Origin: Paraphysomonas bandaiensis
Taxonomy: Eukaryota > Chrysophyceae
Assembly: GCA_965644295.1 (NCBI GenBank)
Contig: CBFFRP010000141.1
Location: 62,001-126,000 of the forward strand
Length of the DNA stretch: 64,000 nucleotides
Reading direction: 5' to 3'
Every line of letters starts with the position of its first letter. The first letter of the stretch is position 1. Made by a program: the position numbers and the translations under genes. The notes beneath the pieces were generated by a model. It ran no database searches. It saw only the letters and a list, made by a program, of their open reading frames with translations, and had not been told where the DNA came from. Of this stretch, positions 11,572-22,805 are shown piece after piece.

Positions 11572-11643
11572 TATTTTGCACCCTACAGTTGAGAAGCTTT
11601 CTGTATTGCAATACAATAGTTGATATATTGATCCCTGTCCCTG
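11572..11643. mobile_element. Truncated hAT-MITE end
   Basis: TTTTGCACCCTACAGTTGAG matches the interior of the 7215-7692 element near 7515, and the right edge (TTGATATATTGATCCCTG, then TCCCTG ending at 11643) resembles its terminal repeat. No left end was found. The rest of 11298-12309 contains no recognisable gene; its right part should include the 3' untranslated region of RPL3. Confidence 0.5.
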
Positions 11644-12309
11644 ATTGATACGCAGTCCTGATTCCTGATACATAAAGCACGCACCATATGACGTCGAATC
11701 AAGAATCAAGGGGCTCCATAGATACTTAGCAGCTTCCCTTAACAGGGCTATAGTAACTAGTAACATAGAACAGAGTTACAAAGTATATAATATTATAAAC
11801 TGTATTAAATACTAAATACTGGGGACCATGCTATTTATAATTCATAATGGGATATATGAAACCAATACGGAGCAATATAAAAAAGTAAATGTCGTCGTTG
11901 TTCGTAGAGTAGCTAGGCAATGTAGCGTAGTGAGCTTTCTTATGTGATGTGATATCGCATCGTTTCGGTAAAACTTCATTAGTAGCCGCTATTAATTGAA
12001 AGGAGCGACTAAACTATTGCTTCTTACTGAATAGTAACACCGTAATGCATTTCCAAGAGCTACAACATACACAATACAAGTAATTCCTTGTCGGCTACTA
12101 TGCTCTGCACAAGAGATGGCATCACTGTATGATATGTAATATATATTGTAATGTGTAATATCCAATATGAGATGTAACAACAAACACCAGAATGGCAAAA
12201 AACCAGTGATTATTAAGTATGAAGATCCATAAGGAAACAGTCAATATAACAACCTCTTGATATTGCCATGCAATTAATCCACTTCTTGCGAAAAAGTATG
12301 CAGGACCAC

Positions 12310-13479
12310 TTAAGAAGACTTGGAAGCGAGGGTGCCAAGGAACTTGTTCTTCTCCTCCAGGGTCTGGAAGCGGCCGTGACCGTACTTCGAGGAGGTGTCG
12401 ATGAACTTGACGTTGAGTGGCTCCAGGTGGCTTCTCTTGGTAGCGGCGACAATGCTCTTCCTGAGAGTAATAGGTCTCTTGCGGGCACCGCCAACACATC
12501 CCTTGATCATAACCCAGTCCTCATTCACCTCACCGTAGTGGGGGAATCCTCCAACAGGGGTAATGGACTTCTCGGTCAAATCAATCTCAGTGGTACAGCT
12601 CTTCTGGTCTCCCTTCTTGCCGATGCGCAACACCCTCTTGTTGATCTCAGTACGGTGGTGGTAGCCCTTCTGACCGGCGCGTGCAACAGTGGTGCTGACA
12701 CGGGCAGGATGCCAAGACCCGATACATGCGACCTTACGGAGACCACGGTGAGTCTTACGAGGAAGACGGGTGACACCCCAACGGCTGACCACACCCTGAG
12801 TACCGTGTCCGCGGGTGGCGGAACAGATATCGAGAACTTCACCCTCGCTGAAGACGGTATCGACTGCGACCTCCTGCTCGAAGAGGTTCTTGGCAAAGTC
12901 AACCTTCTCGGCGACCTCCCCTCCGTTGAGCTGAATCTCAAGAAGGTTAGCGACCTTCTGGCGGAGCTTCAACTTGCGGATCTGGGTGTGGGCAAGAACG
13001 CGCACGACCTGGCAGTACTTCTTGATGCGCTCAAGCTCAAATTCGATATCCTGGGGCTTCTCAGCACACTTCTTAGCGTACTTGGTGAAAGCCTTTCTCT
13101 TGGAGCGATACCAGTTCTTGTAGAATCTGCGCTTGACCTCATCAGACAAGTGACCAGCCCACACAGTGGTGAGGGAACGAAGACCATTAGGGGTCTCAAC
13201 ATATCCGACAACACCGACAACAGTCATAGGAGGGGTCTCAAGGATGGTAACAGCCTCAACAGCGTCCTTCTTGTGAAGCTTAGAGCCAGGGCGCTCGATC
13301 TCACGGACAACGTGAGTCATACCGGCCTTGTATCCCATGAAGGCAGTCATGTGGACGGGAGCCTTGGAGTCAGTGTCCTTGGGGAAGGAGCGGATGCGAC
13401 CGCGATGGTGCTTAGTTCTCTTCTTGGGAAGATACTGCAGAGAACCGCATCTAGGATGTTCGAACTTACGGTGAGACAT
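12310..13479 (-). CDS. RPL3: 60S ribosomal protein L3 (uL3)
   Basis: Component of the large ribosomal subunit that reaches the peptidyl-transferase centre. One exon, 389 aa, the usual eukaryotic length. Start chosen at [12 protein letters not shown], which matches the family; the frame extends six codons upstream without support. Conserved blocks include [22 protein letters not shown], the central-loop region [20 protein letters not shown] and IGSWHPARV, and the C-terminal GHGRFQT. Codon use is biased to C/G third positions, unlike most neighbours, as expected for a highly expressed gene; this also leaves a long spurious open frame on the opposite strand. Confidence 0.97.
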   Translation of the reverse strand: MSHRKFEHPRCGSLQYLPKKRTKHHRGRIRSFPKDTDSKAPVHMTAFMGYKAGMTHVVREIERPGSKLHKKDAVEAVTILETPPMTVVGVVGYVETPNGLRSLTTVWAGHLSDEVKRRFYKNWYRSKRKAFTKYAKKCAEKPQDIEFELERIKKYCQVVRVLAHTQIRKLKLRQKVANLLEIQLNGGEVAEKVDFAKNLFEQEVAVDTVFSEGEVLDICSATRGHGTQGVVSRWGVTRLPRKTHRGLRKVACIGSWHPARVSTTVARAGQKGYHHRTEINKRVLRIGKKGDQKSCTTEIDLTEKSITPVGGFPHYGEVNEDWVMIKGCVGGARKRPITLRKSIVAATKRSHLEPLNVKFIDTSSKYGHGRFQTLEEKNKFLGTLASKSS

Positions 13480-13891
13480 TTTGTTTCTAGGGAGCAATCA
13501 AGTGGATAATTGCAATTAATAAGTGAGTCTCTCACAGCAGTGTTGATAGCAGTAATCGACTACACATACCCGCCCCACTCAAACTAGCGCGATCTTGAAA
13601 GGTCGTCATTTTTTTCAGGGCATATTATCTTCAGTTCCACCAGACAGTGAGGTCCAATCAAATGATAAGGAGGTGGTATGATTGGAGCTCTGCTATTATG
13701 AGAAAAGAGTGAGACCATCTATCTGCAGATTACATATAAGTTCAGTGGTACAGTCAGTGTGGAATGGTTTGGGTTTAGGGGGACGGCTAGTCTCAACTAT
13801 CCTTAATAAGTAGGACGCGTGTATTGACTCCTCTGTATTAAAACTAATAGTACATCCGCGGAGGAAAGAAATAACTACACAAGTAATACCA
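13480..13891. promoter_or_regulatory. Bidirectional promoter region, RPL3 / dioxygenase
   Basis: 412 bp between divergent starts. A pyrimidine/TTTTTT stretch lies near 13608, but no motif is clear enough to name. No coding frame is supported. Confidence 0.35.
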
Positions 13892-14614
13892 ATGCTTTCG
13901 AGCTCCATAAGAAAGTGTGGTTATTCTCTTGTAAATATAAGCCCTTCAGCTGCTTCTCATCTGGAAGAAACTATTCGCTCATGGCAATCCCATCAGCAGT
14001 ATCGATTCCCGCCACCGACGGGACTAGAATATGCTAAGTGGCCTTCACAGTACCAGCAATCATATCGAATACTTCTAGAAATTGCGAAATCACATTTTCA
14101 AGGAATACTGATGGAGCAGAAATCTCATCCAACGTTGTCTACATTGGTTGATCGTCTTGTGGGTGACAAGGTCAACTTTGATGCATCGTTTATGAACATT
14201 TTCAACTATAATTATGGCCACCTTGGATCTCATAGGGACCGGTGCTTGGTTACCTTGATATACCGCCAGTACACTGAGTCAAAGGCTGACCCTGGAGCGA
14301 AATCGCTTTGGTGCCAAGCTCCTCACTTAGAGGGTTCTCAAGAATGGCAGAACATTGACGATGCGCTACGTGGTCAGCGAAATAAGGCATGCTTGCTGAT
14401 TGGAGAGGAGTTGTCCATGCTGTCAAGTGGGCACCTTCCTGCCGCCATTCACTGTGTGATGAAAGAACCTGTAGGTCCGGATATGACAAGAACTGTATCA
14501 GTCTCTCCACCTCCTAGCACGGATTGTAATCTTCCTGCTAATAATAGACAATCAGTTGCTCTTATATTGAGTTCAGCTGAAATAAGTGCCATAATAGATG
14601 AAAGTTTTTCGTGA
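13892..14614 (+). CDS. 2-oxoglutarate/Fe(II) dioxygenase, isopenicillin N synthase-like
   Basis: Single-exon gene of 240 aa. The iron-binding facial triad is visible: H114-R-D116 within GHLGSHRDRCLVTLIYRQ and H187 in AAIHCVMK; the 2OG-binding Arg is R219, followed by Ser in RQSVALIL. Motif order and spacing fit the DIOX/IPNS-like class (TLIYR after HxD; IGEEL and SSG before the distal His) better than AlkB. It lacks most of the N-terminal domain of plant DIOX enzymes, so it is a short form. Substrate unknown. Divergent from RPL3. Confidence 0.75.
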   Translation: MLSSSIRKCGYSLVNISPSAASHLEETIRSWQSHQQYRFPPPTGLEYAKWPSQYQQSYRILLEIAKSHFQGILMEQKSHPTLSTLVDRLVGDKVNFDASFMNIFNYNYGHLGSHRDRCLVTLIYRQYTESKADPGAKSLWCQAPHLEGSQEWQNIDDALRGQRNKACLLIGEELSMLSSGHLPAAIHCVMKEPVGPDMTRTVSVSPPPSTDCNLPANNRQSVALILSSAEISAIIDESFS

Positions 14615-15584
14615 TACTATCTTTAGATTAATGCACACTTATCATGAGTGTTTAATAATTGATGTATATCTTTTTCGTCACAGAACTATATTGCAACATT
14701 GCAACCTACTGCTCTATTTATACTTATAAAGTACTAAACGCATTATGTATACATTTTTTGTATTTTATCATTAAGAATGAAAAATATTGGCATTAATGTA
14801 GAAATAAAAAAGTAAAATTTAATTCCTGTAATCAATGGATAACTGTATCACAAGGTAATTTAATATTTATCTGTGTTTAGACTATACATGCGTCGATATC
14901 ACAATAAGTACTATTACAGCGGCATCAAAACATAGTATTGGCAGTCGAACCTGGTCCACAATGTCTCACTAGTAGCGCGATGTATGCTTCGTTTAACTTA
15001 AAGGAAGATATTTTCCCCATTACTAGGGCATGCCCTAGTAAAGTGCTAGTGTTGATTAAGCTAAGTAATGTATAGATCGTTAATAAAATTCGTGTCGCCG
15101 CCAAGAAAGCTCTAGCTATCTACACTATACTTGCATAGTGTATATGAGATTACAAGAAATCCCGCGCATTCTAGGGTAGAAGGGGGCCCAGCCATTGTCA
15201 CGTTAGGCCTATACTGAGTCATGCATGGTCACGAGAAGCTCCGCGTAATCATTGTTAGGTAATGGGAATGTAAACATGGTTCTACTAAAATCTGTGCGAA
15301 TTACATATAGAACACTATGGTCACGCCCTCGGAATGGGGCAATATTAAAAATGTAATCTCTGGTTTAAACATTGAATGTCACTTTATTGCCCACTCATAA
15401 CAGAATGAAGACAAGAAGAACATAAAGAATCTCGCCCTTTCTACGCAAAAGGGATAATGCACATGTATCACACTTTGGGACATATGTGCAGCTGTGACTA
15501 TTGACTCTCACAATCTTGATCGGCCGGTGTACGTCACGCTCAACATCTCCAGATCAGTCCAATTCTTTAACCATGCTAACAGTT
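14615..15584. other. Intergenic, no gene recognised
   Basis: AT-rich with only short, biased open frames and no similarity that I can see to the other repeats in this window. The first ~200 bp would include the 3' untranslated region of the dioxygenase gene. Confidence 0.5.
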
Positions 15585-18022
15585 CTAGTGGCGGAAAAAA
15601 CTGTACCCAGTGGAAAAAACTGTACCCAGTTTTTTTCAGTTTATTTCCCATTCCAGACACCATATCACACACAGTTTCATAGTTTAAGATCCCCTGCATA
15701 TGTCAATCATGTGCTCAAACAATGAGACATATCACGTAAACACACTGGGTTACCAATAGAACATGAAATTCTGGAGGTGTGGAGTCTAACTTCCACAACT
15801 TTTGGTGGAAATTTGATTGTAAGATTGCAATTGTTATTCTGCATCAAAATTCACAGTTTATGGAGAGCTCCTGAACTCACTGTGAGGTATATAGCAGAGA
15901 CCAGTTGCTGAAAACAATGTTGTGATAGAAAAGATGAGATTGTGAATACTGATTCTGGATTCATTGATAAACGGTCAAGAAATATGCACAGGCCATTATA
16001 GGAGGATCTGTCCCTAATTGCATCTTCCTTGTTGCACTTAATGGTCCCATATGCCTTCCAATTCAAGGAATCGTGATCATTCTTAATGTTTGAGTGATAT
16101 GAAATCTTCATACTGAGTTTCGTCTTTTATTTTGTTGGAATTAAGTTCTTTCAAAGCTCTTTGCTGTATGGGTATCCATGGTCCCAAACCCCTACAACCG
16201 CGGGTGTAGTTGTCCTATTTTGCAGTAAATTTCACCCCAATGACTGTTTATGATACTGTTATAATGGTTTGATTAATATAAGTATGCTTTGATGAATATT
16301 AAGGTCATATTGGATGAGTTGATACTTTGCAGATGCAATATAATACGCACGTATGTCTCTTGTGGCGCAATGTCGTATGATATGATATCAACCCTACCCA
16401 ATCAAATTGGATGTTTGTAATGAGTTATTATAACTAATTTACCTTCTTGTTCTTACCATTATATTCTATACGAAAATGAGTTAACTAGTCACTTGTTATA
16501 AGCAGATAAATAACGCCACAAGAGTGTCACTACAAGCTATTATTGCAAAACATGTCACATGTGAGCAACAATAACATCTCATGAGATACAAATACAAACA
16601 GAATATGTCACTATAGTATATGTTAGAGGAAATACTGAACAGAAACCCAACTTTATGTGTGGAGGATTATGACAAATTCAGTTTGTATTTGTATCTCATG
16701 AGATGTTATTGTTGCTCACATGTGACATGTTTTGCAATAATAGCTTGTAGTGACACTCTTGTGGCGTTATTTATCTGCTTATAACAAGTGACTAGTTAAC
16801 TCATTTTCGTATAGAATATAATGGTAAGAACAAGAAGGTTGTTTTAAAACCACTAATATCGACTAAACGGTCAGGATAACAACAATATATATAGGTTGTG
16901 GGTGAGGTTAGCAGAGATGATATGTAACGGTGTAGTGATAGTAGAAGTCATTGGTATCGTAAATTACAGAAGCTTATTGCAATATTATGAAGGCACACTA
17001 TCTAAGGATCAATAATAAAGGGGTTACGTATTCTACAAGTCGCTACGACTGTTGTCTGCCATTTTTATACAGTCGTAACTCGCATAAGTATCTCTATAAA
17101 CTCGCATAAGTTATCTACATATAATCGCAATTCCAGACCAACAATGAAGGACATTATAACCTGAAAAAGAAAATAAAGTAAATTAGTTATAATAACTCAT
17201 TACAAACATCCAATTTGATTGGGTAGGGTTGATATCATATCATACGACATTGCGCCACAAGAGACATACGTGCGTATTATATTGCATCTGCAAAGTATCA
17301 ACTCATCCAATATGACCTTAATATTCATCAAAGCATACTTATATTAATCAAACCATTATAACAGTATCATAAACAGTCATTGGGGTGAAATTTACTGCAA
17401 AATAGGACAACTACACCCGCGGTTGTAGGGGTTTGGGACCATGGATACCCATACAGCAAAGAGCTTTGAAAGAACTTAATTCCAACAAAATAAAAGACGA
17501 AACTCAGTATGAAGATTTCATATCACTCAAACATTAAGAATGATCACGATTCCTTGAATTGGAAGGCATATGGGACCATTAAGTGCAACAAGGAAGATGC
17601 AATTAGGGACAGATCCTCCTATAATGGCCTGTGCATATTTCTTGACCGTTTATCAATGAATCCAGAATCAGTATTCACAATCTCATCTTTTCTATCACAA
17701 CATTGTTTTCAGCAACTGGTCTCTGCTATATACCTCACAGTGAGTTCAGGAGCTCTCCATAAACTGTGAATTTTGATGCAGAATAACAATTGCAATCTTA
17801 CAATCAAATTTCCACCAAAAGTTGTGGAAGTTAGACTCCACACCTCCAGAATTTCATGTTCTATTGGTAACCCAGTGTGTTTACGTGATATGTCTCATTG
17901 TTTGAGCACATGATTGATCTTAAACTATGAAACTGTGTGTATATATATGTCTGGAATGGGAAATAAACTGAAAAAAACTGGGTACAGTTTTTTCCACTGG
18001 GTACAGTTTTTTCCGCCACTAG
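15585..18022. mobile_element. Foldback-type DNA transposon with ~850 bp terminal inverted repeats
   Basis: Left arm 15585-16442 and right arm 17178-18022 are near-identical reverse complements, differing mainly by a 13 bp insertion and a few substitutions. Ends read CTAGTGGCGG / CCGCCACTAG, flanked by AGTT on both sides (4 bp duplication); a TA duplication with ends GTGGCGG is equally possible and would suggest Tc1/mariner. Just inside each end is an 18-19 bp direct repeat (GAAAAAACTGTACCCAGT twice), like transposase binding sites. Each arm carries the same 86-codon frame, transcribed outward (16111-15851 minus; 17509-17769 plus), not recognised. No transposase is found, so it is non-autonomous or foldback. 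Confidence 0.8.
16441..16839. repeat. Inner palindrome nested in the foldback element
   Basis: Arms 16441-16609 and 16671-16839 are reverse complements (169 nt each, about 61 nt loop) and begin exactly where the outer left arm ends. Its left edge is ACCTTCTTGTTC and its right edge GAACAAGAAGGT. The 338 bp between its right edge and the outer right arm is unique. It could be a second element inserted at the arm boundary, or a partial arm duplication. Confidence 0.75.
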
Positions 18023-18385
18023 AGTTGATACGTTGATACAGTGAGCACGAGGTGGACTGCAGAGTGCAAAAACCGGGACTTTCAGTGGAGTAAAACCCCT
18101 TTTTTGTGGTGCAATCACTTGCAAAAAGAATCACTCACAAAAAAGTAGAGTTCAGTTTCTCATCGCTCACAGCTGCGCTGCTGGATTGTATCCCATCGTT
18201 ACGAGGCGAATACATTGACTTCATCCACACTGGAGCTTGACGTGTGTATGAGGGAATATTAACAGCAAGCATTCAGCACCTCATCATTGCAACAGTCGTG
18301 TAGGTGGTCTGTAGTTATTTTTACTATGATGCTATTATCTGTGTATTGATTATTAGAGTGAGCCCACATCGAGTTAGTTAATTCC

Positions 18386-20535
18386 ATGGCATCAGAATTC
18401 GAACTGTACTGTGATGAGCTGCTAGCGAAGAGTGATCATATGGATCAAACCACTGAAGAGACCGCATGTCCGGCTACTGGACCTTCTAATGATGTACAGG
18501 CCGAAGTAGAAGAAGAAGTGAGAGTGTGCGATAATGTGAAGTCTGACTTCGACGGGAAAATTATTGAGACAAACGGGACAACGAATAAAGAGCAGATATC
18601 AGCCCGTAAAAAACATAAAGAGAGATACATACGCGACATTGAGACTCATAAAAGGCGTATGGAAGCATCTAAAGTCAAGAATAAACCACCCGCTCCCTAT
18701 CAACGCAATAAGAGACTGAATAAGAGTCCTAGTGGTGATGTTCAGAGACAGGAGAGTGTGTGCGATGGGGAAGATGGTGAGCTCATGCGCTTAGAGAGAG
18801 CTGCGTATGAACTGAATCGTGTGCTGGAGAGTAACATCAATAAGCTGATGGAGTATGAGGACGCCTGTCAGTGTGATGAGGACTCACAACATAATCGCGA
18901 CACAGGTTCAGAGTTGGTGAGCTATAGCATGGATCCTCTATGTGGGAAGCCTCGTATTACACGACTGGATATGGAGACAGGGAAGGAGATACTTGGAGAC
19001 CTGGAGAACGAGATACAGTCCACGATATCCTCTGCACTTCAAGTATGCTCACAGTCATTGCGCAAGGCTAGAGTGACGAACGTGAATAAAAGTAGAGTAA
19101 GTGCAGAGAGTCAGGACTACAGTAGACGTAGGGGTGCTGATAGTCTTCACGGACATCACCATTCCACATTAATTAACCCACCAGAATATCACTCCAGTCA
19201 AGGTGCTGTCCGCAATACATCTGAGCAGCTCCTACAACACAGCTGTCAGTGGCCCCACTCCACATCCGCTACTTCTTGCAGAGCGTGCTGTATGGGTGCG
19301 GACAAGGGCGACCAGGAGGAACATAGTCAATACATGTACACTCTGGAGGTGCAGGAGGAGGTCGAAGACGGCACTGATGGAAGCGAAGCGCTCTCTCAGC
19401 CGCAATCACTCTGGCACACCAACAAGAAGGACGCAGAGATCGTTAAACACCATGTTATGTCGTCGCCCTTACCTTCGGTGCCACCAGGTGAGAATAATAT
19501 AATGAGGTATGGCTAGTTTGACGAAAACACAGGGCTGGATGAGCGACAATTGGCGAAAGTGGCCAAGGAGCGAGCTGTAAGACTGGGGACTTACGACCCC
19601 AGTACTGGTTTATTTGGCTTCGATTCGGTACAACACAGGTGGGATAATATATCATATGCGCTCTGCTCTTTTCATACTGGTAATCAGGGAAGAGGTGAAT
19701 GAGTTCTACAAACAGAAGCAGATCCTTAAGAAGAAACAAGAAGATGAGAATCTACGCGAGATTCGTTACAGGAATGAAATTGGTTAGTAGTTTATATAGC
19801 GTTCTTCGTGTCACATGATTTTCTTTTCTAGCTAAGAAGAATGCGGAGCGCGAGAAACAGCGTATGCGTGAGGATCTTTTACTACGTATGGAAAATAGAG
19901 AGGAAAAACGTGTAATAACAAAAGGAAAAGGTACGAGAGGCCGTCGTCCTGGTGGGAGAGGAGGAACGAGGATACAGAAGGGCAAAGCAGCAAATAGTAG
20001 ACCATGGGAGGAGTTTGTAAGGGGTATGACTCAGGCTAGGGGTGGCCGAAGTCGACCAGTAGTGGGCGGCAGTGCAGCACATAGAGATATAGAAAAGCAT
20101 GTGGATTTTGTTAATAGAAATTGGGAGGAGAGTCACAGAATGATGTCTGATGGGCGCGAAGCACAATCAGGTCACAATAACGTTGAGCCGGTTGAATCCC
20201 CAGCACTACCTGAGACACTTCCTGTTGTTGAGAATCAAAACAGCGGTAAACTAGAGAACGAAGCGCATGTTCTGTCAGAGACTGCGGCTGCTCTTGCGAA
20301 AGCTACCGCAGCTCTGAACTCATTAAAGGATGATAAACTACATGGTGCTGCAATTTTGGAGAGTACTGGTGCTACATTGGAGGAACGTAAATATTCACCG
20401 TGTCCACCTCCAAGCAAGCCAAGTGCTCCCCCGCCTTCGTATTCTCAATCGTTTCGTAGTTATGGAAAAAATCACGATCATTCTGATGCTGCTAGCGCAG
20501 CCTGTTCTGAGAAAGACGCAGCGGGGACTTCATAA
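18386..20535 (+). CDS. Unrecognised coiled-coil protein with RG-rich segment
   Basis: Four exons: 18386-19487, 19533-19638, 19688-19782, 19832-20535 (introns 45, 49, 49 nt), 668 aa. I do not recognise the family. The N-terminal half is polar and charged, with predicted helix (ARKKHKERYIRDIETHKRRM; LMRLERAAYELNRVLESNI). Exon 2 encodes TYDPSTGLFGFDS, and exons 3-4 encode a strongly charged helix (EFYKQKQILKKKQEDENLRE) followed by a basic Arg-Gly segment (GTRGRRPGGRGGTR) and a Pro/Ser-rich C terminus. No membrane segment or signal peptide. The long helices suggest a cytoskeletal, centrosomal or RNA-binding scaffold, but this is only an impression. The first intron was chosen to avoid an in-frame stop and restore phase; a frame that reads through ends 29 nt later. 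Confidence 0.7.
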
Positions 20536-21014
20536 TTGATTTATGTTCATACACACAATATGTTCATATAGTGATATTATGGCGAAATTGTACACACGTA
20601 CGAGTGTTTTTGTTTGATATTGTTGTCTGTAAGCTGTTTCGCCGCATTTTAAAATAGTCCGTTAATTTAGCACATTCATTCTTACAGTAAAGTGTAGATA
20701 TGCACAAAATAGGCTACTTGAAGCGTGTTACTTCGTTTTATCCACACTCTATCATTCGACAATATGCTGATATTTCATATCGGAAACATTCGCAATATTG
20801 TGAACGAACACAAATTCGACCTGCTACCTGGTGTTGGTGGTGTTGTATAAATAACGTGATGGCACTGCATTTTAACAAGTATCATAAGATGTGTTAGAAT
20901 TTTCTTACACTAGAGGTAACTTTTCTTAATTCTATATCTGATATAGTCATACATCTGTAGCTGAATTCACCCGATACAAATATGACCTTGATTTTACTTA
21001 TTGCACATATTATT
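20536..21014. other. Intergenic, no gene recognised
   Basis: Probable 3' untranslated region of the preceding gene followed by AT-rich sequence. Short open frames here do not look coding. Confidence 0.45.
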
Positions 21015-22085
21015 ACCCTAAACAAAGTCGGACTCGCACCATTTCGTGGTGTTTTGGGGGATATGTGGTACCGGAGATATTTCTCCGGGAAACTAACGTG
21101 AGCCGCATATATAATAGTCAGTGGCAACTAAGACGTATACCAAGACGCACATTAACTGGTTTCGCTCCCACCCCGAGAGGCGCACCACAGATGAGGCTGA
21201 ATGGACATATGACGAAAAAGGAATTTACTTAACAGTCTCTGTGAAATCGATGTTGCCCAAGCCATGGAATGCATTCTCACGTCCGGAATATGGCACTGGC
21301 GTCTTCCTGAAACACACCGGCCGTACGCCACACATCTCATGATCATTGGTTTTTTCAAACCCTTCGAAATCAATGGATGCTCGAGAATCGCGACCAACTC
21401 TACGTTCATAATCCTGATCGCGCACCTAGTTACTGGAAAGAGAGTGATGCCTTGCTCTCGCATAAACCGGCTCTGGCAGATTGCTGCAGTCGTCATTACG
21501 TTACCACACCCAAGGGGCCACATAGACTCCCCCCCTAGAACACTTCAGAAACTTAGCAACACACGATTGAGACGTAGCGACACACGACATAAACCGCAGG
21601 TCCTTCGCTTACTGGATGTAACTACTAAGATGAGACTTAACCCACCCCTCACGTCCACCTCTTTCACAATCCCTGCACACAAGTGGAAACGTCACGGGGC
21701 AGCCTCTGCCAGCTACTTCTTTCCCAGGCCCAACTTGCGGCCCGCGCCATCTCCATACACGCTGGAACCCCAACCCACCCCTAGCCCATCATGTATCTCA
21801 GGCTAGGAACACTCGACTCACTAATTCAGAATCCTGTGCATCCCCAAAGCCCTGCAGAGCCCTACCCCAAGGGTCTCTCCCCTGACTAAACCCATATACA
21901 CTTCACAACTCCTGTCCATAGAGATCTTCTCAGTCACATGATACAAGCAGCTTTCTTAGCGTTACATAGTAGGATATGTGAGTTGGTACTAGTTAGTTAC
22001 AGGTAGAAGATTATCTATCTTGACAAGTTTTTATCTAGCTACTTATCTTGTGCAGATTCTTGACGCCTATATATGAGACTTTTAA
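21015..22085 (+). mobile_element. LINE-like element, degenerate RNase H / C-terminal fragment with tail
   Basis: A head module (AACAAAGTCGGACTCGCACC, then TCGTGGTGTTTTGGGGGATA) at 21015-21120 leads into a frame reading INWFRSHPERRTTDEAEW, typical of the RNase H domain of non-LTR elements. After frameshifts it continues at about 21344 as WFFQTLRNQWMLENRD and SYWKESDALLSHK, stopping near 21536. A non-coding tail (CAAGCAGCTTTC, GCGTTACATAGTAGGATA, ACTAGTTAGTTACAGGTAGA) extends to about 22085. Several frame breaks show that it is dead. Confidence 0.55.
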
Positions 22086-22087
22086 AC

Positions 22088-22480
22088 TATGTACCGGAGA
22101 TATATCTTCGAGAAACTAACGTGTGTCGCATATATAATCAGCAGATAATTTTCTGCCCACTCATAGCCAAATGCTTGTGTAGACGTCTCTGGGACCAGAC
22201 GAATAAACAGGCATCCTTCAAGGGTAACCGGGGTATTGGGCTGCCTGCTGAGCGAAGTCAGGCATGAGGGCTGTTCACCTTATGGACTCAAAAATCCTGA
22301 AGTCAGCAGATGTCAGGTATATCAGCTATCAACATCTCAACATTCTGCTTGCTCACTGCGTTTGCTTTGAGTGATAGAGCGAAAGTGGAAGTACTTTGGT
22401 GCATGCGGTGACGCACAAGCAGCGTTCGTAGCGTTATATAATAGGTTATCAGAGTTAATCACTAACTCTTAAGCGCCTAT
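22088..22480 (+). mobile_element. LINE-family tail/head repeat copy
   Basis: Contains CCGGAGATATATCTTCGAGAA, AACTAACGTG, CCAAATGCTTGTGTAGACG and ACGAATAAACAGGCATCC, all shared with 26395-26540, then GGTGACGCACAAGCAG and GCGTTATATAATAGGTTATC, the tail shared by six copies in this window. No open frame. 22481-22805 adds AT-rich sequence and the likely 3' end of the following minus-strand gene. Confidence 0.6.
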
Positions 22481-22805
22481 TTCCTATTCCCGATAGTTAC
22501 ACATTCACTACCTATCTGTGCTGTGCAACAATTAATAAACATATGTATTAACTTATCTTTCATCAGCCAACCTCACGGCAATATAAATATACGTTCGAAA
22601 ACAAACGTACTCTTTCGTAAACATGAACATATTTATACTCCACATTAACTCCAAATATACTCCAAATATACTCCACTTACAACATTACTGTGTGGTTACG
22701 ACTCTACAGTTACGACATACACGGAATACTTATATACATTCAATGACAAGAAGTGCATTGATCTGCATACCGTACATATAGCAACGTTGTCATATACTAA
22801 AAAGG

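Noticed and set aside
12268-13509. 413-codon open frame on the plus strand opposite RPL3
   Set aside because: Shadow of the strongly codon-biased RPL3 gene; the product is repetitive Leu/Ser/Gly sequence with no domain, while the minus strand encodes a full uL3.
13892-14614. AlkB-type DNA repair enzyme
   Set aside because: HxD...H and RxS arrangement and the spacing fit the isopenicillin N synthase-like class better; the AlkB RxxxxxR motif is not seen.
19488-19516. Ending the 18386 gene at its first stop (19516) as a single-exon gene
   Set aside because: A 45 nt intron with GTGAG and CACAG ends restores a frame that stays open, through two more introns, to 20535.
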